Source of the DNA: Pseudothioclava nitratireducens
GTDB lineage: Bacteria > Pseudomonadota > Alphaproteobacteria > Rhodobacterales > Rhodobacteraceae
Assembly: GCF_029210495.1 (NCBI RefSeq)
Contig: NZ_JARGDK010000007.1
Span: forward strand, 62,001 to 126,000
DNA length: 64,000 nucleotides
Direction: 5' to 3'
Shown here: in pieces, positions 43,385 to 52,207 of the stretch
How positions within the stretch are numbered: the stretch's first letter is position 1
Layout of the letters: each line of letters begins with the position of its first letter
Position numbers and translations under genes: made by a program
Notes under the pieces: generated by a model
Database searches by the model: none
What the model was told of the DNA's origin: nothing
Seen by the model: the letters and a program-made list of their open reading frames with translations, nothing else

Positions 43385-43396
43385 CGAAACGTTTCG
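43385..43396. promoter_or_regulatory. Perfect palindrome CGAAACGTTTCG upstream of the PAP2 gene
   Basis: A 12-base perfect palindrome, 22 bases before the PAP2 gene start and in the greA/PAP2 divergent gap. The AAACGTTT core resembles LacI-type operators. Operator function is inferred. Confidence 0.45.
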
Positions 43397-43417
43397 CTAA
43401 CCGGGTCAATTCCGCCG

Positions 43418-44422
43418 ATGACACTCGTTTTTCGTGCTGTGCTTCTTTACCTTTTCGCGGCCCTCGCCACGGCGGGTTGGGTCTATGATGACTTTGTCCG
43501 CCTGACCCGCGACGCGATGGTCACGACCGCCGCGATGGGTCGGCTGATGCTGGGCATGGGCGTTTTCGTGCTGCCTGCGGTGCTGATCGGCGTGATTGCG
43601 CTCGGAGGGCGCCACCTCCTGCGCCGCGCGGCGCCGCTTGCGCTCGTCTCCATCGCCGCCGTGCTCCTGCCGATCGGGTTTTCCTTCCTCAAGAACGCGA
43701 TTCCCAACCTCGTGCCCTATTACGCCGACCCCGCGCTGGCCGCCTTTGACAACTGGCTGCATTTCGGCACCGATCCATGGGTCTGGACGCATGAAGTCGT
43801 CCCCGCCTCCTGGGGGCGCGCGCTTGAGATTTTCTACCTCAATATCTGGTCCGTCGTCGCCATCATCTTCCCCATCGTCGTCGTCGCCACCGAGCACGAT
43901 GACGCCCGCATGATGCGCTATATCTGGCTGTTCTTCGCAAGCTGGCTGGTGCTCGGCAATCTCACCGCATTGGCGGGCAGCTCGGTCGGCCCGGTCTATT
44001 ACGACCGGCTTCTCGGCACCGAGCGCTTCACCGATCTCACCGCAGCGCTCGCCGCTGCCGGGATCGAGCAAACCGGCATCGGTCAGGTGCAGGCCGCGCT
44101 CTGGCGCCGCTACGAGGGCGGCGGTCTCGACCTTGGCCTTGGCATCTCGGCCTTCCCCTCGATGCATCTCGCCGTCGCCACCATCCTCGCCTGCTACCTC
44201 TGGGAGCGCGCCAAATGGCTCGCGCCCCTCGGGCTCGCCTTCGTCGCCATCATCTTCTTCGTCTCGCTCTGGTCCGGTTACCATTACGCCATCGACGGCT
44301 ACGCCTCGATCCTCGCGGTCATCTTCGCCAACCGGGCGCTGGCCCGCCGTTTTGCCCGCCAGGAAAACGAAAGAATGTTGCGCAACGCCGCCGCGTCACA
44401 ATTGCTTCATTCCGCGAGGTAA
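43418..44422 (+). CDS. PAP2-superfamily membrane phosphatase or phosphotransferase
   Basis: A 334-residue membrane protein with about six helices. The PAP2/Aur1-like active-site elements are visible: SAFPSMHLAVATIL and later SLWSGYHYAIDGYASI, with the first motif KNAIPN upstream. It may act on isoprenoid or lipid phosphates, or in inositol/phospholipid headgroup transfer. Substrate unknown. Confidence 0.85.
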   Translation: MTLVFRAVLLYLFAALATAGWVYDDFVRLTRDAMVTTAAMGRLMLGMGVFVLPAVLIGVIALGGRHLLRRAAPLALVSIAAVLLPIGFSFLKNAIPNLVPYYADPALAAFDNWLHFGTDPWVWTHEVVPASWGRALEIFYLNIWSVVAIIFPIVVVATEHDDARMMRYIWLFFASWLVLGNLTALAGSSVGPVYYDRLLGTERFTDLTAALAAAGIEQTGIGQVQAALWRRYEGGGLDLGLGISAFPSMHLAVATILACYLWERAKWLAPLGLAFVAIIFFVSLWSGYHYAIDGYASILAVIFANRALARRFARQENERMLRNAAASQLLHSAR

Positions 44423-44484
44423 GCTAACCATCCCCGCGAAGAGCCACGAAAAACGCCTATGCGCGCAGCCGGAGGATGAGGGGA

Positions 44485-46134
44485 ATGGCCGAAATCGAAC
44501 GCGAGTCGATGGAATATGATGTTGTGATCGTGGGCGCGGGTCCGTCGGGGCTTTCGGCTGCGATCCGGCTCAAGCAGATCGACCCCGAGCTTCAGGTCGT
44601 CGTCCTCGAAAAAGGCTCCGAGGTGGGGGCGCATATCCTCTCGGGCGCGGTGCTCGACACCTGCGGCCTCGACGAGCTTCTGCCCGACTGGAAAGAGCGC
44701 GGCGCGCCGATCACCGTGCCGGTGAAGAAGGACAACTTCTACATGCTCGGCCCGGCGGGTCAGATCCGCATCCCGAACTGGCCGATGCCGCCCCTGATGT
44801 CGAACCACGGCAAATACATCGTCTCGATGGCCAATGTCTGCCGCTGGATGGCCGAGCAGGCCGAGGAACTCGGCGTCGAAATCTTCCCGGGCATGGCCGC
44901 CTCGGAAATTGTGTGGGACGGCGACCGGGTGGCCGGTGTCGTCGCGGGCGAATTCGGCAAGAACCCCGACGGCACCATGGGCGACGGCTACGAGCCGGGG
45001 ATGGAGCTGCGCGGCAAATATGTCTTCCTTGGCGAAGGCGTGCGCGGCTCGCTCGCCAAGCAGGTGATCGAAAAGTTCAAACTCTCCGACGGCCACTGCC
45101 CGCAGAAATTCGGCATCGGCATGAAAGAGATTTGGGAGATCGACCCGGCCAAGCACCGCGAAGGCACCGTGACCCATACGATGGGCTGGCCGCTGGGCGG
45201 TAACGCGGGCGGCGGGTCGTTCATCTACCACCTTGATAACAATCAGGTTTATGTGGGCTTCGTGGTCCACCTCAACTACGAGAACCCCTATCTCTACCCC
45301 TATATGGAGTTCCAGCGCTTCAAGCATCACCCGATGGTGGCGGAGCTTCTCGAAGGCGGCAAACGCGTGGCTTACGGCGCGCGCGCCATCTCCGAGGGCG
45401 GCTGGCAGTCGATCCCGAAACTCACCGCGCCGGGCACCGTGCTGCTGGGCTGTTCGGCGGGTCTGGTGAACGTGCCGCGCATCAAGGGCAACCATAACGC
45501 GATGCTGTCGGGCATCGCCGCCGCCAATGCCGCCGCCGCCGCGATCAAGGCGGGCCGCGAGGGCGATGAGCTGACCGCCTATGAGACCGACCTGCGCTCG
45601 GGTCCGATTGCGAAGGACCTCAAGAAGGTCCGCAACGTCAAACCGATGTGGTCGAAATGGGGGATGCTGCCGTCGCTCGTGCTCGGCGGGCTCGACATGT
45701 GGACGAACAACCTGTTCGGCTTCTCCTTCTTCGGCACGATCAAGCATGGCAAGACCGATGCGGCCGCGACCGGAGAGGCGAAGAACTTCAAGCCGATCGA
45801 CTATCCGAAGCCCGATGGCAAGATCAGCTTCGACCGTCTGACCAACGTGGCGTTTTCCTTCACCAACCACGAAGAGCAGCAGCCCTGCCACCTGCAACTC
45901 AAGGACGCCTCGGTTCCGATCTCGGTCAACCTGCCGAAATATGCCGAGCCCGCGCAGCGTTACTGCCCGGCGGGCGTCTATGAGGTGCTCGAGGACGAGT
46001 CCGGCAACCCGCGCTTCCAGATCAACTTCCAGAACTGCGTCCACTGCAAGACCTGCGACATCAAGGACCCGTCGCAGAACATCAACTGGACCACGCCGCA
46101 GGGCGGCGAGGGGCCGAACTATCCGAATATGTGA
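44485..46134 (+). CDS. Electron transfer flavoprotein-ubiquinone oxidoreductase
   Basis: ETF-QO (549 aa) passes electrons from ETF, reduced by acyl-CoA dehydrogenases, to ubiquinone. The FAD-binding VVIVGAGPSGLSAAIRLKQ is at the N-terminus, and the C-terminal 4Fe-4S site is YCPAGVYEV with NCVHCKTCDIKDP. The start at 44485 is after GGAGGATGAGGGGA; an ATG three codons earlier is possible. It links functionally to the dehydrogenase at 35 kb. Confidence 0.95.
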   Translation: MAEIERESMEYDVVIVGAGPSGLSAAIRLKQIDPELQVVVLEKGSEVGAHILSGAVLDTCGLDELLPDWKERGAPITVPVKKDNFYMLGPAGQIRIPNWPMPPLMSNHGKYIVSMANVCRWMAEQAEELGVEIFPGMAASEIVWDGDRVAGVVAGEFGKNPDGTMGDGYEPGMELRGKYVFLGEGVRGSLAKQVIEKFKLSDGHCPQKFGIGMKEIWEIDPAKHREGTVTHTMGWPLGGNAGGGSFIYHLDNNQVYVGFVVHLNYENPYLYPYMEFQRFKHHPMVAELLEGGKRVAYGARAISEGGWQSIPKLTAPGTVLLGCSAGLVNVPRIKGNHNAMLSGIAAANAAAAAIKAGREGDELTAYETDLRSGPIAKDLKKVRNVKPMWSKWGMLPSLVLGGLDMWTNNLFGFSFFGTIKHGKTDAAATGEAKNFKPIDYPKPDGKISFDRLTNVAFSFTNHEEQQPCHLQLKDASVPISVNLPKYAEPAQRYCPAGVYEVLEDESGNPRFQINFQNCVHCKTCDIKDPSQNINWTTPQGGEGPNYPNM

Positions 46135-46196
46135 TCTGGTCGGGCCAGCCGTTTTGCTGGCGCAAAACCAGCGCAAAGCTGGCTGAAAACCAGATT
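46134..46196. other. Foldable element with two hairpins closed by an outer stem
   Basis: Just after the ETF-QO stop, outer arms ATCTGGT (46134-46140) and ACCAGAT (46189-46195) enclose two hairpins. One has arms GCCAGC (46144-46149)/GCTGGC (46156-46161), the other CCAGC (46168-46172)/GCTGG (46178-46182). The layout is a three-way-junction-like fold. Function is unknown; a processing or transcript-end structure is possible. Confidence 0.5.
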
Positions 46197-46210
46197 TCAC
46201 TAAGACGTGT

Positions 46211-46238
46211 TGCGGGGGTGCTTTCGGGCGCCCCCGCA
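46211..46238 (+). terminator. GC hairpin after ETF-QO
   Basis: Perfect arms TGCGGGGG (46211-46218) and CCCCCGCA (46231-46238) with a 12-base loop. It is followed by TTGCG rather than a long U tract. It lies 60 bases before the TPR gene start and could end the ETF-QO transcript. Confidence 0.5.
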
Positions 46239-46297
46239 TTGCGTTGGGCGGGTGGGGCGGCTACCTTCGCAACAGACGCCATCGAAAGGACTTTCCC

Positions 46298-48013
46298 TTG
46301 CCGCGTATTCGCTCCGGACTTCTCCGCTCCGCCCTTGTCGCAGCCCTTCTGGCGGGGTCTGCCCTGAGCCCGGTTCAGGCCGAGGATGCGGGCGCCTATC
46401 TCGCCGCGCGGACCGCTGCGGGAGCCAAGGATTACGCCGCTGCGACCGGGTTTTACCGTCGCTTGCTCGATGCGGGGGAGGCCCCTGCCGAAGCGTTCGA
46501 GGCGGGTCTGATTTCTGAACTGGGCGCGGGCTATATGGACGCCGCGCGGGCTCTGGCTGAGCGTATGGGCCTGCCCGAGAACCACTCCCAGATCGCCGCC
46601 CTCACGCTTCTTGCTGCGGATGTGCGGGACGGTAACTTCAACGCGGGCTTGAAAAAATTGGCGGCGGGCGCGCAGCCGGGGCCGCTTGTCGGCGGGCTTT
46701 ACAAAGCATGGGCGCAGGCCGGTGTCGGGCAGATGTCCGAAGCGATGAAAAGCTTTGACGAGATGGTCAAGGAGCCGGGTCTGGAGGGGTTCGCCTCTTA
46801 TCACAAGGCGCTCGCGCTGGCGGTTGTGGGCGACTATGAGGGCGCGGATGCGATCTTCGGCTCCGAGGCGGGGCAGGTGCTTCATGGCTCGCGGCGCGGG
46901 GCGCTCGCCCATGTCGAGATCCTCTCCCAACTGGAGCGCAACACCGATGCCATCGCGCTTCTCGACGAGGCGTTCGGGAGCGGGGCCGATCCCGAGATTC
47001 AGGGGCTGCGCGACCGGCTGGAGGCGGGCGAAATGCTGCCCTTCACGCTCATCAATTCTCCCGCCGATGGCGTGGCCGAGGTCTATTTCACCGTCGCCTC
47101 CGCCCTCGCCGGCGACGTCCCCGACGGCTACACGCTGATCCATTCGCGCCTCGCCACATGGCTGCGCCCAGACCATACCGATGCGATCCTGCTCTCCGCT
47201 TCTTTGCTCGAGGAGCAAGAGCAATATGACCTCGCTATTGCGACCTATGCGCAGATCGCTCCTGACTCCCCCGCCTTTCAAGCTGCAGAGGTCGGGCGCG
47301 CGGATGCTCTGCTGCGCGCGGAGAAGGTCGATGCGGCCATTGAGGTTCTTGAAAACCTGACACGTGCCAATGCCGATGTGCCTGGTGTCTGGATTGCGCT
47401 CGGCGATACGTTGCGGCGCGAAGAGCGCTATGCCGAAGCTGCGCAAGCCTATGATAAAGCGGTGAATTTGATGGGAGACCCGCAGCCTGCCGACTGGTTC
47501 GTCTGGTATGCCCGCGCCATCGCGCAGGAGCGGTCCGACAATTGGGCAGAAGCCGAGGCTGGGTTCCGCAAGGCCCTTGAACTCAGCCCCGACCAACCCT
47601 CGGTGCTCAACTATCTTGGCTATTCCTATGTCGAGAAGCACCAGAATCTCGACGAGGCGCTGGACATGATTTCGCGCGCGGTCGCGATGCGTCCTGATGC
47701 TGGCTATATTGTCGATAGTCTTGGCTGGGCGTTGTTCAAGCTGGGCCGCTATGACGAGGCGGTGGTTCAGATGGAGCGCGCGGTCGAACTGGAGGCGATC
47801 GACCCGGTGGTCAATGACCATCTGGGCGATGTCTACTGGGCGGTCGGGCGCGTCCGTGAGGCCGAATTCCAGTGGAAACGCGCGCTCAGCTTCGAGGCGA
47901 GCGAGGATCTCGACAAGGATCGTGTCCGCCTCAAGCTCGAGATCGGCCTCGATCAGGTGCTCGAACGCGAGGGCGCCGAGCCCCTGAAGGCGTCAGAAGA
48001 TGCAGGTAATTGA
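46298..48013 (+). CDS. TPR-repeat periplasmic protein (TTG start)
   Basis: A 571-residue protein with signal peptide (about residues 1-28, SALVAALLAGSALSPVQAE) and many tetratricopeptide repeats, clearest between residues 350 and 530 (SVLNYLGYSYVEKHQNLDEA, IVDSLGWALFKLGRYDEAVV, VNDHLGDVYWAVGRVREAEF). It may scaffold envelope complexes; no enzymatic motif. The TTG at 46298 is chosen because AAAGGA lies seven bases before it and it begins the signal peptide. The end overlaps ispE by 14 bases. Confidence 0.88.
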   Translation: MPRIRSGLLRSALVAALLAGSALSPVQAEDAGAYLAARTAAGAKDYAAATGFYRRLLDAGEAPAEAFEAGLISELGAGYMDAARALAERMGLPENHSQIAALTLLAADVRDGNFNAGLKKLAAGAQPGPLVGGLYKAWAQAGVGQMSEAMKSFDEMVKEPGLEGFASYHKALALAVVGDYEGADAIFGSEAGQVLHGSRRGALAHVEILSQLERNTDAIALLDEAFGSGADPEIQGLRDRLEAGEMLPFTLINSPADGVAEVYFTVASALAGDVPDGYTLIHSRLATWLRPDHTDAILLSASLLEEQEQYDLAIATYAQIAPDSPAFQAAEVGRADALLRAEKVDAAIEVLENLTRANADVPGVWIALGDTLRREERYAEAAQAYDKAVNLMGDPQPADWFVWYARAIAQERSDNWAEAEAGFRKALELSPDQPSVLNYLGYSYVEKHQNLDEALDMISRAVAMRPDAGYIVDSLGWALFKLGRYDEAVVQMERAVELEAIDPVVNDHLGDVYWAVGRVREAEFQWKRALSFEASEDLDKDRVRLKLEIGLDQVLEREGAEPLKASEDAGN

Positions 48014-48896
48014 GGGGCTTGCCCCTGCCAAGGTCAACCTCTCCCTCTTTGTGACCGGCCTGCGCGCGGACGACTATCACTTGCTCGAAAGTGCGGTCGT
48101 CTTTGCGGGGGTGGGTGACAGGCTGCGGGTCGAACGCGCCGATGCGCTGCGCCTGACGGTGAGCGGCCCGCGCGCGGCTGGCGTCCCGACGGATGGCCGC
48201 AACCTTGTCCTCAAGGCTGCGGAGCGGCTGCGGTCCCTTCGCAAAATCGAAGCTGGCGCGCATATCTCGCTTGAAAAACACCTGCCGCATGGCGGTGGCA
48301 TCGGGGGGGGCTCCTCGGATGCCGCAACAGCGATCAAGCTCCTCGCTCAGCTTTGGAATGTCGCACCCCTGAGCGCTGAAGAGGCCTTGCCCCTCGGTGC
48401 AGATATCCCGGTCTGTCTTGCCGCGCCCCAACCCAGCCTGATGCGTGGCATAGGCGAAACCGTGGAACCCCTGCCGCCGCTGCCGCCCGCGTGGCTTGTG
48501 CTGGTCAATCCCGGCGTCGAAATGCCAACGCCTCGGGTTTTCAAGGCGTTCGACGCGCTCTATGACCCCACGCCGCTTCGCCACGAACCGCTCCGCGACA
48601 AAGCGGATTTCGAAGACCTGCTGGTCTGGTCTCTGGGTCAATTCAATGATCTGACAAAGGTCCTCACCGATTCCCATGCGCCCGTCTATGCGCCACAGAT
48701 CGAAGCAATCCTGACGCAGTTGCGCGCGTCCGCAGGATGCGCGGATGCTGACATGTCGGGTTCGGGCAGCACATGCTGGGGCCTCTATGAGAGTGCGGCC
48801 GACGCCCAAAATGCGGCGACGAAGCTTGCCTCCGCCCATCCCGAGTGGTGGGTCGCAGCGGCACCAATCCTTGGCCCGCAAGACGCCGCCGCCTGA
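48000..48896 (+). CDS. ispE: 4-diphosphocytidyl-2-C-methyl-D-erythritol kinase
   Basis: IspE (298 aa), GHMP kinase of the MEP isoprenoid pathway. Lys11 in the LAPAKVNLSLFV N-terminus, the ATP-binding LPHGGGIGGGSSDAATAIKL (about residues 95-114) and ADMSGSGSTCWGL near the C-terminus are typical. It overlaps the TPR gene. Its product feeds the polyprenyl synthase gene that is convergent downstream. Confidence 0.95.
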   Translation: MQVIEGLAPAKVNLSLFVTGLRADDYHLLESAVVFAGVGDRLRVERADALRLTVSGPRAAGVPTDGRNLVLKAAERLRSLRKIEAGAHISLEKHLPHGGGIGGGSSDAATAIKLLAQLWNVAPLSAEEALPLGADIPVCLAAPQPSLMRGIGETVEPLPPLPPAWLVLVNPGVEMPTPRVFKAFDALYDPTPLRHEPLRDKADFEDLLVWSLGQFNDLTKVLTDSHAPVYAPQIEAILTQLRASAGCADADMSGSGSTCWGLYESAADAQNAATKLASAHPEWWVAAAPILGPQDAAA

Positions 48897-48900
48897 AATT

Positions 48901-48960
48901 CCAATCGCTGAAAATATCCCGGGGGTGAATGCGCGTCAGCGCAGAGGGGGCAGCGCCCCC
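48901..48960 (+). repeat. AAATATCCCGGGGG dispersed repeat, copy 5 (type B)
   Basis: CCAATCGCTGA then AAATATCCCGGGGGTGAAT, GCGCGTCAGCGCAGA and GGGGGCAGCGCCCCC. It lies between convergent ispE and the polyprenyl synthase gene, and is very close to copy 3 in sequence. Confidence 0.8.
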
Positions 48961-48967
48961 AGCACGC

Positions 48968-49972
48968 TTACCGCACCCGGGCCACCACGTAATCCGCCAG
49001 ATCGTCCAGCATTTCACGCAACGGATGGTTGGGCAGGGCGCTCAGCGCCGTGCGGGCTTTCGCGGCCCAGGCGAGGGCTTCGTCGCGGGTGGCGTTCAGC
49101 GTGCCGTGTTTTGCCATAAGGGCCAGAGCTTGCTCCAGATCGCCGTCCTTCTGGTCGCCCTTTTCAATCACGCGACGCCAGAAATCGCGCTCCTCTGCAT
49201 CTGCTTTGGCGACTGCCTTGATGACCGGCAGGGTCAGTTTGCGTTCGCGGAAATCGTCGCCGACATTTTTGCCGATCGAATCCGCCGCACCGCTGTAATC
49301 AAGCAGATCGTCCACCATCTGGAATGCGATTCCAAGCGCATCGCCATAGTCGAAGAGGGCGCGGACCTGCGCCTCAGGAGCACCGGCGATGACGCCGCCC
49401 ACCTCGGTCGCCGCCGAGAACAGCGCTGCCGTCTTGCCGCGGATGACCTTGAGATAAATCTCTTCCGAGGTGCGCAGATCCTGCGCCGCCGTCAGTTGCA
49501 GCACCTCGCCCTCGGCAATCACCGCCGAGGCGTTCGACAGGATCGACAGCACCCGCATGTTGTTGGTTTCGGTCATCAGCTGGAAGCTACGCGCGAATAG
49601 GTAATCGCCGACCAGAACGCTGGATTTATTGTCCCACAAGAGGTTAGCGGTGGGCCGTCCACGGCGCTGCGCACTCTCATCGACGACGTCGTCATGCAAG
49701 AGCGTCGCCGTGTGAATGAACTCGACCGTCGCGGCCAGATGCACGTGATACGGGCCGTCATAACCGCACAGGCGCGCGGCAGCGAGGGTCAGCATCGGGC
49801 GCAGGCGTTTACCGCCTGCTTCGACAAGGTGCGCGGTCACTTCGGGGATGCGCGGCGCATGCTCAGAGGCCATCCGGTCCCGGATCAGACCGTTCACGGC
49901 ATCCATGTCAGCGGCCAGCGCTTCGGAGAGCCGGTCGTGCGGTTTGGTCGCCTTGTCGTCGAGGCTCATCAT
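48968..49972 (-). CDS. Polyprenyl diphosphate synthase (ubiquinone side chain)
   Basis: Trans-polyprenyl synthase of 334 aa (IspB/DdsA type). The first Asp-rich motif is LLHDDVVDESAQRRG (Asp94-Asp98), the second is FQMVDDLLDYSG. The chain length (octa- to decaprenyl) cannot be read here. It supplies UbiA with its donor. The start is the ATG-ATG pair at 49972, after GGGAAGGAAAG. Confidence 0.93.
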   Translation of the reverse strand: MMSLDDKATKPHDRLSEALAADMDAVNGLIRDRMASEHAPRIPEVTAHLVEAGGKRLRPMLTLAAARLCGYDGPYHVHLAATVEFIHTATLLHDDVVDESAQRRGRPTANLLWDNKSSVLVGDYLFARSFQLMTETNNMRVLSILSNASAVIAEGEVLQLTAAQDLRTSEEIYLKVIRGKTAALFSAATEVGGVIAGAPEAQVRALFDYGDALGIAFQMVDDLLDYSGAADSIGKNVGDDFRERKLTLPVIKAVAKADAEERDFWRRVIEKGDQKDGDLEQALALMAKHGTLNATRDEALAWAAKARTALSALPNHPLREMLDDLADYVVARVR

Positions 49973-50032
49973 CTTTCCTTCCCGATCTCCCTCTTCTCGA
50001 CAGGCGCGATACTTGCCCGTAAGTGAGGGACT

Positions 50033-50245
50033 ATGAAAGAGCTAATCCGCAGCACCGACCCGGTCAAACTCTCCCTCGCGGCGGCCCTTCTTGAGGGCGA
50101 GGGTATAGACGTGTTTCAGATGGACGTCCATATGAGCGTCCTCGAAGGCAGCATTGGCATATTGCCGCGCAGGCTCATGGTGCTCGACCGGGATCTGTTC
50201 ATGGCGCGGGCGATTCTGACCGACAACGGGATCAGGTCTGACTGA
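50033..50245 (+). CDS. DUF2007-family small protein
   Basis: A 70-residue protein of the DUF2007 (putative signal-transducing) type: KELIRSTDPVKLSLAAALLEGEGIDVFQMD ... ARAILTDNGI. The start follows GTGAGGGACT. It shares its final A with the methyltransferase start (TGATG), so the two are coupled. No function established. Confidence 0.85.
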   Translation: MKELIRSTDPVKLSLAAALLEGEGIDVFQMDVHMSVLEGSIGILPRRLMVLDRDLFMARAILTDNGIRSD

Positions 50246-51006
50246 TGTTCGCGCCCGAGGATCTGACGCTCGACAAGTTTCTCGATGGCCGGGTGATGAT
50301 CGCCCAGCCCCGCACTGGCTATCGCGCGGCGATGGACCCTGTGTTGCTGGCGGCGGCGTGCCCGGCGCGGGCGGGTCAATCGGTTCTGGAGCTTGGCTGC
50401 GGGGCCGGGGTTGCAAGCTTGTGTCTTGCGTGGCGGGTGCCGGGGTTGCGTCAGGCAGGTCTGGAGTTGCAGCCGGCCTATGCGCAGTTGGCCCGCGACA
50501 ATGCCGCGCGCAACGCGGCGGCGTTGGAGGTGACCGAGGGTGATCTGACCCGGATGCCTGCTGCGCTTCGGGCGCAGAGCTTCGATCACGTGATTGCTAA
50601 TCCGCCCTATTTCGCGGCCTCGGACGGGACGGCCGCCCGCGATCCGGGGCGGGAGCGCGCGCAACGCGAAGAGACGCCTTTGGTCGATTGGGTCCGGCAC
50701 GGGTTTCGGCGCCTGCATCCGGGTGGCTGGCTGACGCTGATCCAGAATGCGGACCGGCTTGCCGATATTCTGACCGCCATCGGGACGCATGGTGGGAGCA
50801 CGGTCATCCTGCCCATTGCGCCTCGTGTCGGACGTGATGCCGGGCGCGTCATTGTCCAGACCCGCAAGGGCGGGCGCGGGCGGTTGCGGTTGATGGCGCC
50901 GCTGATTTTGCACGCGGCGCCGCAGCATGCCGGTGATGCCGAAGATTTGACGGATATTGCGCAATCGGTGCTGCGCGGGGGGGCTGCATTGCCGCTCGCG
51001 CATTAA
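50245..51006 (+). CDS. tRNA1(Val) adenine-N6-methyltransferase-like (TrmN6 family)
   Basis: SAM-dependent methyltransferase of 253 aa. The SAM motif is VLELGCGAGVASLCLAWRV and the N6-adenine catalytic motif is VIANPPYFAA, as in TrmN6/YfiC. An N-terminal DGRVMIAQPRTGYRAAMDPVLLAA matches this family. Substrate (A37 of tRNA-Val1) is inferred from similarity. Confidence 0.85.
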   Translation: MFAPEDLTLDKFLDGRVMIAQPRTGYRAAMDPVLLAAACPARAGQSVLELGCGAGVASLCLAWRVPGLRQAGLELQPAYAQLARDNAARNAAALEVTEGDLTRMPAALRAQSFDHVIANPPYFAASDGTAARDPGRERAQREETPLVDWVRHGFRRLHPGGWLTLIQNADRLADILTAIGTHGGSTVILPIAPRVGRDAGRVIVQTRKGGRGRLRLMAPLILHAAPQHAGDAEDLTDIAQSVLRGGAALPLAH

Positions 51007-51125
51007 GGCTTTCGCAACATTTCGCTGACCAAGCTGAGTCATGTTTCGGGATCACGACAAACCCGTGACACGACTCAAAGAATGTGCTGCAATCAACTTA
51101 CACATAACAGGAGAGGAGACTGCCC

Positions 51126-51293
51126 ATGTCGCTGAGTTCGCATATTACCGAACTTCGCAAGAAACATCAGGCTTTGTCTGCGGAGGTAGAGCGCGCGACC
51201 CGGAGTCCGGGGATCAGCGACCTCGACATCGCGCAGATGAAGAAGCAGAAACTTCGACTGAAGGAAGAGATCCAGCGCCTCGAACAAGCGTAA
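51126..51293 (+). CDS. DUF465 (YdcH-like) small coiled-coil protein
   Basis: A 55-residue protein beginning MSLSSHITELRKKHQALSAE and ending EIQRLEQA, with the typical DUF465 two-helix coil (LRKKHQALSAEVERATRSPG, MKKQKLRLKEEI). It has GGAGAGGAGACTGCCC before the start and a strong terminator right after the stop, so it is a real, independently ended gene. Function unknown. Confidence 0.88.
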   Translation: MSLSSHITELRKKHQALSAEVERATRSPGISDLDIAQMKKQKLRLKEEIQRLEQA

Positions 51294-51298
51294 CAGCA

Positions 51299-52207
51299 TC
51301 AAGGCCGGGCCAACTGCCCGGCCTTTTTCTGTGCGCCTTTGCCGGCAAGGGCTGCAAGGGCTGCGCCGGTTGCAATCATGGCGGCGGCGATCAACAGGCG
51401 CGGGCTTGCCTCGGCGAATCCGGCAAGGATAAGCGCAAGCGTTGAAAGCAGCGGGGCCGCGTAAGAAGCTGTGCCAAGAAGCTGGATATCCCCGCGCTTG
51501 ACGCCGATGTCCCAGGTGAAGAACGCCAGCCCGACGGGTCCCAGTCCCAAGGCCAGAACGGAGGCCCAGCCAAGCGTCGAGCTGGGCCAGACCGTCTCTT
51601 CCAGTGTGAGATGGGCGATGGTCGACAGAGCTGCACTGGCAAGGCAATAGATCGCCACGGCTCCGGTCGGCACCGTGCCCAGGCGGCGTGAAATCAGCGA
51701 ATAGCCCGACCATGTCAGCGCGCAGAGAAATGCCAGCCCATATCCGGGCAGAGATGCGCCGGAGAGCGCAAGGCCTGACTGCCCGACGATGAGGGCGGCT
51801 CCGCCAAAGGCCACCAATGCCCCGAGAATATGGCCCGGCCGTAGCTTTTCGCCGGGTAGCAGCCCCGAGAACAATACGATCAGCAGGGGCCAGAGATAGG
51901 CGATCAGCCCCGCCTCGGCGGGAGGGGCGAGACGCAGGGCCGAGAAATAGAGCAGGTGATAGCCGAACAGTCCCGCCGTGCCGAAAGCATAGACCTTCAG
52001 CGGCACGCGACTGAGTTGCGAGAACTCTCCCGTCGCGCCGAGCCAGATCAATCCGATCGCTCCGCCAATGGCAAAACAGATCGCGTTGAGTTGTAGCGGG
52101 GGCACCGGTGCGGAGCCAACGGTGAAAAGTGCTAGCAACGCCCAAAGGATGACTGCCGAAAAGCCGATCAGGGTCGCCCGCGCCTTACCAGTCGCTTCTG
52201 AAATCAC
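51299..52207 (-). CDS. EamA/DMT-superfamily exporter (GTG start)
   Basis: Membrane protein of 302 aa with ten hydrophobic helices in two EamA repeats (FSAVILWALLALFTVGSAPV; GLAFLCALTWSGYSLISRRLG). The GTG at 52207 is chosen because AGGAGG precedes it by six bases and it directly precedes the first helix; the upstream open frame to 52567 lies over the regulator. Substrate unknown. It overlaps the LysR gene by 23 bases. Confidence 0.85.
   Translation of the reverse strand: MISEATGKARATLIGFSAVILWALLALFTVGSAPVPPLQLNAICFAIGGAIGLIWLGATGEFSQLSRVPLKVYAFGTAGLFGYHLLYFSALRLAPPAEAGLIAYLWPLLIVLFSGLLPGEKLRPGHILGALVAFGGAALIVGQSGLALSGASLPGYGLAFLCALTWSGYSLISRRLGTVPTGAVAIYCLASAALSTIAHLTLEETVWPSSTLGWASVLALGLGPVGLAFFTWDIGVKRGDIQLLGTASYAAPLLSTLALILAGFAEASPRLLIAAAMIATGAALAALAGKGAQKKAGQLARP
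51301..51328 (+). terminator. Strong intrinsic terminator after the DUF465 gene
   Basis: Arms AAGGCCGGGC (51301-51310) and GCCCGGCCTT (51316-51325) with a 5-base loop, followed by TTT. It overlaps the 3' end of the convergent exporter gene (stop at 51299), so it may also terminate from that side. Confidence 0.85.
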
